From NCBI GenBank assembly GCA_029721435.1, contig CM056573.1, positions 152,665,947 to 152,729,946 of the forward strand: a DNA stretch of 64,000 nt, given 5' to 3'. This document shows positions 23,619 to 34,400 of this stretch, piece after piece. How positions within the stretch are numbered: position 1 is the stretch's first letter; each line of letters opens with the position of its first letter. Below the pieces are notes generated by a model. That model did not search any database. It saw only the letters and a list, made by a program, of their open reading frames with translations, and was not told the origin of the DNA. The translations under genes were made by a program, and so were the position numbers. This DNA comes from Gymnothorax reevesii. Lineage: Eukaryota > Chordata > Actinopteri > Anguilliformes > Muraenidae.

Positions 23619-25541
23619 CACTGGGTCATTCCATGTCAAATCATCCAAATTTTAGGAACTTCCCCACTTTAAAAAAATTTTTTTTATTATATTCCCCACA
23701 GTGGGAGATTTATGCATCTTGTGTGAAACGGTAAAATAATTCATCTCAATTATTGCCAGTTCCTGAGATTTAGCTTCTTTTGGGGGGGTCAGTTTTAAGA
23801 AAATCACCATAATTTTGGAGTAAGTTTTAGGGACTGAGATATGCATTTGCAGAGCAAACAGACCCACAAGTTTCATTTTGTCTTCAGAATAGTTGCTGAA
23901 CTCTTGGCTTAAGCTACTTTTCTTTACTCAGTCTATTTAATTTTACCTGTACTGTGGCCTGGGAAAAGCAAAAAAACACCAATCATACTAATGTTTTTCA
24001 AAATTGAATGCATTTATTATTCTGTAACTAATTAAGATGGAGCCCTGAGACTTGGTATGCAAACTGTCAGTCAACTTTCTGAAGACCACAAAAAATATCA
24101 AGGCCACAATGGTTGTATTAAATGTTTTAATAAACTTGGAAGTTTGCTTCAGAATGAAAAGTGCGTATTTTGGGTCATTACAGGTATATATCTCAAAAGG
24201 GACACAAGTGATCAATGTCATATTTTTAGTGCTTGAAGGCATCGGTCTTGGGTCTAACATATTAAATAAAAAAACTGGAGATGTAAAACTCTTCCTTTTG
24301 GACTGTGCAGTATGCCAATCATATTAGGTGATTATCATTGGCTGCTGTAGGGTATTGTTGCATTCCACCGCCAGATAGCAGCAAAACCCAAATGCATGGG
24401 CCATTGGAAAGGCTTGAAATCTCTGTCAGCATAGCTGGATTTGAACTTTGGCCTCTATATCCAGGGTGTTCCACAAGCCCGAGCCGGCGATTTTGCAGAC
24501 TACTGTCCTCTTCCGCTGGCTACTCTCCTGACGATTTCACAAGTTTTTGGCGAGTTTCGACGCATTTTATTTTTATAAATGGTAAACGTTTTTCAGTTTG
24601 TCTTGACCTTCTCTTTGCTGACATATTGAAATGTTGCTCTAAGCCGCAGTGATTACTTGAGAAAGATTTCAACATCCAATAACATTCTGCGTGTCATATG
24701 AACTCCATTCATTTAACTTCCGTCTTCTTCGCATGATATCTTTGTATTTTCTGAAAATATTCTAATTTCATTCAAATGGTGGTCAAAACATGCCGCCCTT
24801 AAAGAAGGGAGGGGCGGGGGGCTAACGGGCAAACATTGCAGATATCCTTTGCATATCCTCAACGTTATAAATTGATGAGATTTAATTCTGCTGAGAGGTT
24901 GGCCCACGCAAGATGGTAAAGTAAATGCCCATATATTCATTTAGAACGGTAGCCTTCTACCACATTGATTCCCCATTTTTAGCCGGAGGACACTCAAAGC
25001 CACTATGCAATCATTTCATGTATTTAACTAGGTTTTGATTTTTTTTTCTCACGAAAAAGTATCCCCGGACAAAAATTTACAAGAATAGGACAGAGGTAAC
25101 AAAACACTAGTATTATTAAATAATCATACTAGCTAGCTTGCTAAATAACAGTAAGTGATGGAACCATTTACTGTTTCTATCGGTTTAGCTCTGTGCACAA
25201 GATGTGATAAACTCATTAGCTGGCTAGCTCGGTGGTTCGCTCGCGTAGCTTAATGCTAGCTAGCTAAATGGCGAAATAACTATTCATTGTGATCCTTTCA
25301 TTTCTAGGTATGTAGCTAGCTAATAGTAGCCTGCTATGTGGGAATGGGTGCACGGACATTCGGTAATGTAGGGCACTGATCGGCTACCGTTATGGTACAT
25401 TATGAGCGTAGGCTGGAACTGAGGTATCTCATTGGCTTGGAACAAATCACAGGGTACTCGCCCACTTGTGCAGCGGATATGTAGTTCGGAGAAATGGACT
25501 ACAAACTGGGTCTGGTTGAGTTGACACGGAATGACCCCACT
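23619..25541. mobile_element. Possible 1.9-kb TIR-bounded element
   Basis: CACTGGGTCATTCCATGTCAA at 23619 is matched in inverse orientation by TTGACACGGAATGACCCCAC ending near 25541 (about 20 of 24 positions). The GGTCATTCC(A/G)TGTCAA motif is a recurrent terminus in fish repeats. The interior shows minus-strand open stretches without recognisable transposase motifs (for example PKTYSKIMVIFLKLTPPKE at about 23830-23775). It could be one element or two facing single termini. Confidence 0.45.
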
Positions 25542-26004
25542 GTTTTATTGTCCTGTGATAACCATGTGAATGTAACTACTCACAAATTATTTCATTAATC
25601 AGAATTTTTGTGTGTAGTATACAGTTGTGATTTTATGTTTTGGTCCGCCTACATTTTGAGCAAGCATTGAATTTCTTCGTTTGAATGGAGAGATCCTTTT
25701 GCCACTGCGTTTGTTAGAACAAGAGAGCTGTAACGCATAACGGTAATCTTCCGTGCTCAAGTACGGTTGCATTCACATTTGGAACAATTACGGATGAACC
25801 ATGCCCGAGTCCACCTCTTCCAACCCCATTTTACAGGTTGTTTTTCTGCTCATGATGGGACTCCTTAAATAAAACCAAGTACACATGATAGACGTTGCAC
25901 CGCTGTTTTTCACGAGCACCCCCTCCTCCGTACTCTCAATACTTTTAGCTATGCTCTCGGCCATTATCCAGATCAAGCAGGTGCAGTTTAATGACATCAT
26001 CAAC

Positions 26005-26102
26005 TAGTGCTGTCGCGGTTGGGCGGTATAGTCAAAATCTCTACTTTTGGCCAAATTTATATCGTCTCTACCATCTACTGTTTATACCGCCCACCCCTAA
26101 TG
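26005..26102. mobile_element. Mini-MITE with GGGCGGTATA termini
   Basis: CTGTCGCGGTTGGGCGGTAT.. and ..TATACCGCCCACCCCTAATG face each other across about 60 bp. The GGGCGGTAT terminus also occurs at 21505, suggesting a common fish element family. It is non-coding. Confidence 0.5.
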
Positions 26103-27494
26103 CAGTACTTATATGGACAGGACTGGTCACATCCAGTCATGTCATGTGGCTGGGATAGAGCACAGGCCTATGTGGCTCTGGGATTGCATTGGAGCGCCAG
26201 GCCCAGTGTTCGTGAAGAAACCCTGGTCTAGCCTTGGCTAGTCTAGCCACTAACCCCTGGCCTAACCCAGCTACTTGTGGGGTGTTACCCTATCTAGGCT
26301 AATTTGTGTCACGGAACTTGACCCTTTGGCTGCATTTGTGATAGGAGAATTTTTCACCAAAATATCAGGAAAATAATCTTTTTGTGTGCTTAGGAGTCAG
26401 TGCTCTGTTTTCTAAGGTGAATGAAATTCTAATACTGTTTTTTATAATATTATATGTTTGCATGAAGTCGCAAGTGTCAGTCCATTATACACAAGCTAGT
26501 TATAAACCTAATTAATCAGTCAAATGGCAACGGAAAACGCCACCATTGACTAGCCACGTTCAACTATATTCGGTGTAATTAAAAAGTGTAGCTAAGAGCA
26601 AAGGCTCCTTGGTGAGGTCCAAAAGTACCTCAAATTATACAGTGCAAAAGAAAAGTTGCACTTCACAGTGGCATCATTAGCCAATATAAGGGACATAGAT
26701 TAGCTGGGTAACTGATGAAATGACCATGGTTCAGCTTTGGAGGCAGATGCCCTGCTGAGCTAGCACTGATAATCTGTGTGTATGCTAGCCACAGTAGCCA
26801 GTTAATTCAGCATTCACAGAAGTCAAAATGTAGAGAGATAATATTTTGATCAAAATGTGCATGTGTGAGGTAGGAAAATAAAGGTCCATCAGGTTTGCCA
26901 GTGAGCTAACGTTATGTATTGTTTACGTTTGACTGGCCATACTACCGTTAATGTGGCAAGGCTAAAGTTCATCAAAAAGCTAAGCCCAGCACCCAATCAC
27001 TTTCCTGGGGGATATTGATGCACAGTGAGCCAACCACTGCAACTTCCCAGCAATATACGGTGTTCATCTTGCAATGGCGTCATGCATACGAACAAGGTTC
27101 CCCTCGCAACTGCTTCAAGGATATAAATACCATTCAACCCGCCACTGTAGACTACTTGGCAGGCTCCATTCCTTTACTAGGACAGATATGACTCTGCATC
27201 TCGGCCATAGCGAGCTATGTAGTATTGAGCTGAGTTTGCTTCTTAGCCTAGCTTGTAAGCTGTAGCTAGCTTGGTAGCTTTGAGCTAGGTGGGCGTGTTT
27301 CAGCAACCAGGCTCCATTCTGCCTGCCCATTGGGCCCGCCTCAGCTCCAGCAACGGTCCAACTTTATGCCCATCACTGAGGCTGCGTCCACATTTCATGC
27401 AGTCCGTGTTCTGCTGCAATAAAATTAATTCAGCTGACTATGAGAGTATACTGAATGACCAGTAACCCATCAATGGATTTTTTTAATCCCTGAT

Positions 27495-27725
27495 GACGCA
27501 GGTATATTCCAGGATGACAATGCCAAGATTCATCGGGCTCTCATTGTGAGTGGTTCATGAAGCCTGATGAATCATTTTCACACATGAATTGGCTGCCTCA
27601 GAGTCTGGACCTTTGCCAATGAAAGTCTTTGGAATGTGCTAGACAAGGCTTAATGGAGTGGTTTGACTCATTCATTATCAATACAATATCTTGGCCAAAA
27701 ATAAATGCACATATGGTCAGAAATA
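27495..27725 (+). pseudogene. Tc1-like transposase C-terminal remnant
   Basis: The + frame reads FQDDNAKIHRALIVSG, equivalent to the F/QQDNAxxH block holding the second catalytic Asp of Tc1. Sequence resembling the WPxxSPDLxPIE block follows (TTGGCTGCCTCAGAGTCTGG), but stops interrupt it and the catalytic Glu is not recoverable. The same family is found scrambled at 20105-20290. No TIR was located. Confidence 0.65.
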
Positions 27726-28034
27726 AATTTAACATTGCATTAGATGGTTGAAACGACTCCAAAACAAATGTGCACCAAGACTAAATGATGGCTAATTAAC
27801 ATGTACACTTGGCACTGACTGTGCAGGGGGTCTACTACAGGTGTTCTGTTTCTGGTTGTTTAAGCAAGTCACACAAAACTGTAATGTCATGGAAGAGCAC
27901 CCTCAGCGTTCTAGTCTGCCAAACTGACAGAAAGACTTCAGATTTTTCCGTCATGGTTAGATAAAATTCAATCAAGGATGGAAAAATATTCACTTAAGGC
28001 AACCCCAGATGTTGATGTCATTCACTATAATTAG

Positions 28035-28485
28035 GTTTTATTTGAATTCAAATTCAATTTATTTGTATAGCGCTTTTCACAGATAAACTGTCACAAAGAC
28101 GCTTTACAGTCAGATGAGTCACTGAAAGCGCAGTGCCCAGCCTATTCCCCACTACAGCATATGAGGCAAAAAACTCCCAGTAGGGAGAAAAATCCTCAAA
28201 CAGTGGTGAGAAAAAACTCCCCAGTGGCAAGAAATCTTAGGAGGAACCCGGCTATAGTGGGGAAGCCCATCCTCTGCGGGCTAGCTAGTTGATAGCAAGA
28301 TAATGACAATAGAGTTCCATTTGAGTGGGGCTTTTCACAGAACAACTGTCAAAAGTCGCTTTACAGTTACGGTGCCCTGCATAAATTTCCAAAATGGCAA
28401 ATGAGGTAAGGATAAAAATCCTCAAACAGTAGTGAGAAAAAAAACTCCATATTGAGAGGAACCCAGCTTAAACCCAAATTTAAAG
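28035..28485. repeat. Two tandem copies of a ubiquitous fish repeat
   Basis: ATTTGTATAGCGCTTTTCAC at 28061 followed by ACTGTCACAAAG, GCTTTACAG, AAAATCCTCAAACAGTGGTG, AAAAACTCC and GGAGGAACCCGGCT is a very common fish dispersed repeat. A second, shorter copy starts at 28318 (GAGTGGGGCTTTTCACAGAA) with AACTGTCAAAAG, GCTTTACAG, AAATCCTCAAACAGTAGTGA and GAGGAACCCAGCT. Both are non-coding and in the same orientation. Confidence 0.8.
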
Positions 28486-30198
28486 TCGAAGACATCTTTT
28501 CAGAAATCCAAGCATTTTTTGTTTCTGTAGCTGTAGGATGTGGCATGGTGCAGGTGTAAACATGAGACATGAACTTTTTTGCTTAGAACTATGCATCTTA
28601 TCAGTGTTATGCCCTTAAATGTGATGGTAACTTATTATTCAAATCTTTGTAAAACATTTATTTTGTTAAAAATAGCTTGAGACTCCTAAATGCTGACCTG
28701 AGACTCCTAAATTTGACCTTAAAAGTTTAAAGTGAAATCAGGGGACAGTTGTTAAACCGGATTAACGATGTATGTTGTTCCTGATCTGTTCTGTCCTTCG
28801 ACTGAACTTTTAATAGTAGTCTGCTCTTATTTGTGCAGAATTAGTATCTGTCACAGTGAGTTAAATGAGGGCTGTGGTTCCCAAGCTGTCCTGGGGCCTA
28901 TTTGGTATGCTTACTTTGTTGCAACAACAATGGCAATCCCAGAAATGTACCTGGTTGATCATTTTTACCCCTCGGGCGACTTGTCGTGGCGCGTGGCGTC
29001 TGTCTGTCTTAACTTTTGGTTTCCAGACGATGGCTGAAAAACGCCTTGGCCAAATGTTCTCATTTTTTCGTGGTATGTGGGGGGTGGTTAGAGGAAGCTC
29101 TCTATCGATTTGTGTCCCGCTCTGATAATCAATATGGCTGCCAATAAAGCGCAAAGCTGAGGGGTCCCGCTCGCGACAGCGAGCTATTTTTCTGAATTCT
29201 TTCTTAGGAGGGATTGCTGTCCATATTAAAGCCGTTTTATGTCCGAAATTCATACCTTCTTGGGAATATCATTCTTGATGTTATTGCATATTGTGTTTAT
29301 TTTTTATATTCGTGTTGACTCCAGGCCGGCCACTTGTGCAAATCTCCATGGAAAGTTATGAAGTTTTGAGGAACAAATCATATATTAACAAGCCAAAACT
29401 GGATTTTTGAGCCAAATTCATGGACTGCATGTCGAGTATGTACAACCTCAGCTGGAAAAGCTTGGGATGGTGTGAAAAATGTGCATTAAAATGAAAATCA
29501 ATGTATGAAGACAAAATATATAATGTTTTGTGTGTTCACTTTAGTTTTTTTGTAAGTGTGCCACCAGTGCTGCAATTCAGGATTTCAACTTATTTCAGAA
29601 AGTTGGAATGGGGGCAATTTAGGACTGCTTAAGAGGCAAAAAGTTGAACTATGATTTTGAACATCTGATGTCAGCAGTGATTGGAATCTCAATTATTTGT
29701 TATAAAACCAGCTTTCATGAAAGGCATGGTCATTTACTGGCGAAGATAACATGAGTAGTTTTCCTGCCGCTAAAGTGAACCTAACACTTCAGATACTCAA
29801 GGATAAAATGATATGTGGCAAGAAATCTATCTGGTCTTCAGCACTTCCAGGGTTTCTGCCAATACATTATGGCCAGGCAAGCTTTACCACTTGGAGATTA
29901 CTCTGCGTGGAAGTATATTTCTTAATATCAGTGCAAAATATTCCCTTGGTTAAGTTCCATTTGTGACTTTGTCAGAGTTTTCCACAGAAGCCGGCGCCTG
30001 GCTAATCCAGTAACTCATTGACAGTGCGCCGGATCTGGACATACGAAAGGCAAAATATCGAGAGCTTGCGCACGCCCACGCCGCGGCTGCCACCAGCAAA
30101 GACGCCTCAACAGAGTCAGAGCGGCTTGTGAGCCACAGAGTCCCGCTAACTGCAGCTGGGGCTTCTTGTCTAAAACGAACTGCCACTGAGGGGTGACA

Positions 30199-30842
30199 GT
30201 AGCTATGTTTTCATTTAAATTTGAAGCACATCTTTTGAAAATTCTCAAAAAACTAAATGCGAATTAAGTGCGTTTCAATATGTTTCCCTCAAGCGGTTGA
30301 GAGCAAATTACTATGCAGGTGGTGACGCGCGTGCGTATGGATGTCAGATAAACACATACGGCCTTGCTAGGCAACATCAAATGCGAATGCGAGAACGGTC
30401 AGACTATGTTTTCAGTCCGGCATTGCCTACTTTTCATGACTGTATCGCTCGATTGTGCTACTGATCTTGGATAATATCAAAAAGGAACTTTGCGCAAAGT
30501 GAAGTATATGCAGAACTTGACTATGGACAGTGTAGAGTTACCCGGTCTGAGAAAGCTCATGTTTAACTTGATATTCAGAATAACCTGAATATCAAGTAGC
30601 CATGTGCATGCTCTTTATCGGAGCCAACCGTAGCCACATCAGAGTTCATTCGAAAAATGTATTTCCATTTCAGATTATGCGCATTAAGTCTTTTTTGCAT
30701 AAGTCAAATTCCACTTCAAGCTTGCGTAAAAACGTTTTTTGCAAATCAGAGATTTTTTTTCGAATGATGGTGTTTCCTTTACCTTTTTTGATGCGAAACT
30801 TCAAAATGCGCATTTAAATAGGGAAATGGAAACACAGCTAGT
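30199..30842. mobile_element. ~640-bp MITE with TAGCTGTGTTTCCATT-type termini
   Basis: The left end AGTAGCTATGTTTTCATTTA is matched in reverse complement by the right end AATGGAAACACAGCTAGT. A second matching block, ATTTGAAGCAC against GCGAAACTTCAAAATGCGC, sits just inside. Such TAGCTGTGTTTCCAT ends occur in fish non-autonomous DNA transposons. It lies just upstream of the BTG gene and contains no coding domain. Confidence 0.7.
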
Positions 30843-31229
30843 GATTCCGTGGATGGCAGAGGTGAAGCTCGCAGTGGACCGCTTCTGTGTAGTGAAAATT
30901 CACAAAAAATACGGGAGTTACAGCAGGGGAAATCCACTGAGCTGCTGCCCTGTTGCTACTTCTTGGCTTGGGTAAAAAGTCTGTGCGTTGTCCACGAACA
31001 ATCAATTATTCCAGGACTATTTCCAGTGCATATCGTGGTCCTGTTCCTGGTTTGGAAATAAGGGTTACACTGCAAAGTTGGAGCAATTTAACTGAGTTGT
31101 TCCATAGTCTTATTAGAGACTGTTTTCAAAAATATAATTGAAGCAAATAAATTGATAATGGAATTAATACTCCATTAATATTCTCAACACAGGTTTGTGA
31201 TATTTGGATTTCTACTCATGTAGGGTGAA

Positions 31230-31402
31230 ATGAAAAGAGAAGTGAATGCTGGGGTAGAATTCCTTCAGCGCCTTGCATGTGAGCGTGGTGGTGTGGATGA
31301 GACGAGGGCCAGTCGGTTTGCGGAGAAGTTGAAAGACTTGCTCTTTGAGAGGTATACCCACCACTGGTATCCTGACAGTCCCAGCAAAGGACAGGCTTTC
31401 AG
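31230..31402 (+). CDS. BTG-like gene, coding exon 1
   Basis: The ATG lies 9 bases after a TAG that could be a 3' splice acceptor (CTACTCATGTAG), so a 5' non-coding exon is likely further upstream. The exon encodes [20 protein letters not shown], then helices of the BTG domain with [14 protein letters not shown] and the first half of box A. It ends TTTCAG|GTAAGC in phase 2. Confidence 0.9.
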
Positions 31403-34400
31403 GTAAGCCAGGAGAATGGAACAAAATGTGAACTGAGGCAGAACTATTCGTACATTACCTTTTTTTTTTTTTTTTTTTTTTTTCTCATTTTTCATCATGG
31501 GATAATGAACTACTTTTTTGGGTTTTTAAGCATCAGTCGCCCTGCCCTTTGATTTTGACATCATAATTGCATACTGATTTGATTTTCAGTTTTACCTCTC
31601 AAGTGTTAACTTTGAGTTTTGACTGATGCAAGATTTCCTTGTGTAGGGTGGTGTACTGCACTTAATGTCATCATTTTAAGTCTATGAACAGCAGAATTGA
31701 CATTCTCTGGGCTTTCTTCTTGAGTTTATTAGGATATGTTGCACAAATTTGTCAGGATGATTTGTTTGGTTTTATCTGTTCTACTTACTGGTGTTTCAAG
31801 CATCTCTTCCTTGGATAGTTGGAGTATGCTGATCAGATGAGCATTGGGGCTTAGACAGAAAGCATTTTCTTTTTTGGGATTTAATTTCTGATTCTGCTCA
31901 ATAGCAAATAGCCCAATCAATTTTATTGTTGTTTAAGCTACACAATCTTGTTGCCCAAGTGGGGGCATGGTGGTTGATGCACTTCTTTGGTTAGATTTAT
32001 GGTTAAACAATCATCGGAGCTCATTTGGTATTGTTGAATTGAGGCTAGAAGAATCTGTATACTCAATAGCCCTCTGGTCCATGAATGAGACTGCCTCTGT
32101 TGCCTCCTTATGTTCACAAATTTAGGAAATAAATTGGGGTTGTTCTGATATTGTATGAAAGGCTTTATTCATTCAAACCCTGCGGCACTGTGACACATAC
32201 TGTACTCTGTGTCCCCTCCCAACAGGTGTATCAGGATAGACAGTAGGGGGCCCTGTGATGAGTCTGTGCTGACGGCATGCACAGAAAGCGGGCTCAAGCC
32301 GTCTGAGCTGGCCCTGCCTTACGAGCTCATGCTGTGGATAGACCCTCTGGATGTTTGCGTGAGGTGAGTCAGTCGTCTCTTGGGTTTGTGCATCATGCTT
32401 ATCAGACTGTTACGGAATAATGTATGGTCGCATGTGTCAAAAATGTAGACGTGTGTCCCGGTACACACAGACAGTTTTCTAAAAGCCATGCAATTTGCAT
32501 TGCATCCTGGTGACTGACTGTTCTCCTTGCACCCTAATGGCCACCCTTGTGGGCTGTTGCTCGAAATCAAGCAAATGTAATCCGTATGACGTTTGTGAAC
32601 AACGTTTGTTATCCATAAGTTATGTTTAGCCAAGCTCACGCACTCAGGTTACAGTTACCAATTAGGTTAATACACACACAGTACTGAGAAAATGTTTCAG
32701 GCATTAAAGTAAAGTAAATCTACTCCGTGAGGCAAAGATGCTTCCAAAAATCATTATATTAAAAGTTTCTCCGTATTGAAAGGCATACTATAAAGTGCTG
32801 TGAACTGGTAAAAACGAATTCCAATCAATATTTTGTGAGAGTACCCTTTGCCTAAACATTTGGGGCACTGTCCTGCAGTTTTGTTGTTTTTAAAAGATTT
32901 TTGGCTGTTTGTTCTAAGAATATGCCACAGGTCCTGAGGAGGCTCACTGTGTTAACTTGGGTCTGTATCTTCAGGTGCTCTTATAGTGCATTTCGACTGA
33001 CAGTGGTTCTGGTTTGGAACCTATTCGGTTCAAGATGCTCCGAACCTAGGTTCTTTGTTGCGAATTAGCCCATGTTTCCACTAGTTTTGAGCGGAACCAC
33101 TGAAAACAAGGACACGTCAACTGGGTGCATGATTTGGTGCTGCAAAAGAAAATGAACTGTCAGTCTATATCAAGCAACACACTAAGATGGAGTGCTTGGA
33201 TGATTAGCGAGTGTTTGTCCTGTTACTACAGGTCTTTCTGTTAATCCAGACAAGAAACATGGCCCTGTTACTCACAATAAGAACATTTGGGCAACTGCTA
33301 CATGTATGATTGGTATGCAAAATGCTTTCAGGTGTAACTAAGCTCAAACGTAAAGTAGAAATAACTACTGTCTTAAGGGTAGGTTATGGTGAAACTTTCA
33401 CGCAACTGCAAATTGATTGGAAAAACTTAAAACTGTCAAACTTCAAATGTGTCTGAATACCAGCGGAAAATGTTGCATAAACCTTTGCTTTGTGAAACTA
33501 GTTTTATTACAGCAACCGATAAAAATGTAGGCAAACAATTGATCCATTCAGGCATGGCAATTTTCCGCCGATCGGCGGATTTCCTCAGTTTTTATGTGAT
33601 ATCTTTTGCGCAATTCCACGGTTGGCATTACTCGGACAGAAATGCGAGGTGCAGACAGACATGCGTTATTGTTTACATTCTGATGAGACACGGAAATTTT
33701 TTGCGATTTAAAGACGAACCGTCATTTAACTTTGCGTTCGTTCGACCCCCCCCCCCGTCAACAACTTTGCTGCCCCCGTGAACGCATTTTCCGCGGGAAA
33801 AAAATTCAGCTGTTGCCATGCATGCCATTTCAACCACTAAACATTAGCTTACCTTAGACAAGGCAACTGCTAAAAGCTACTGTTTTTACCGAATATAACA
33901 ATACAACGCAATATTGTATTTTGAAAGCTACACACCTTCAAACGTGGGGGAAAGAATTCCGCATTGAACATTTGCCAGAATCAAATAAAATTAGCACTTG
34001 CCCTGATGTTTTGGTACCCAGAGGAACAATCGGGTGCACACAAACGCCAAGCTTGCATCCAGCCAAACAAATTGGAGTTTAATTTGTAGTGCTGCTATAT
34101 GTGGTGACAGCCATACTGATAACACCGGGTTGCTAGGGCACGCGCAGCTTACGCATTTGCGATATGAAATATTAATACTAATTTCTACCCCATTCTCACT
34201 AAGAAAATCCTCAGTATATATTGGCGCCACCTTTTAAAATCAAACGGATGAATAAAATGCCGAAAACGTAGTGGGTGGATACAGAATTCTTCCTGCTGAA
34301 CCGTATCGGCAAACAAACGCTGTGGCTCTTGTCATCACAGTTCACTGAAAGAACCTGCTATTTTTTTGGTTCTGGCTGGGAACCGACGACTTGGGTTCCG

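Noticed and set aside
24425..24532. tRNA-like segment on the minus strand (GTCAG/CTGAC ends, GTTCAAATCC B-box-like)
   Set aside because: The box spacing is too long and no T-arm stem forms, so it is not a tRNA. It could be a decayed SINE head but evidence is too thin.
28861..29253. 130-codon minus-strand ORF
   Set aside because: It overlies sequence that resembles a dispersed repeat lead-in (GGCGTCTGTCTGTC..TTTCCAGACG) and has no protein motif.
33449..33781. 110-codon plus ORF in BTG intron 2
   Set aside because: It spans the border of a nested MITE and its palindrome; no protein motif and ends in a C-run.
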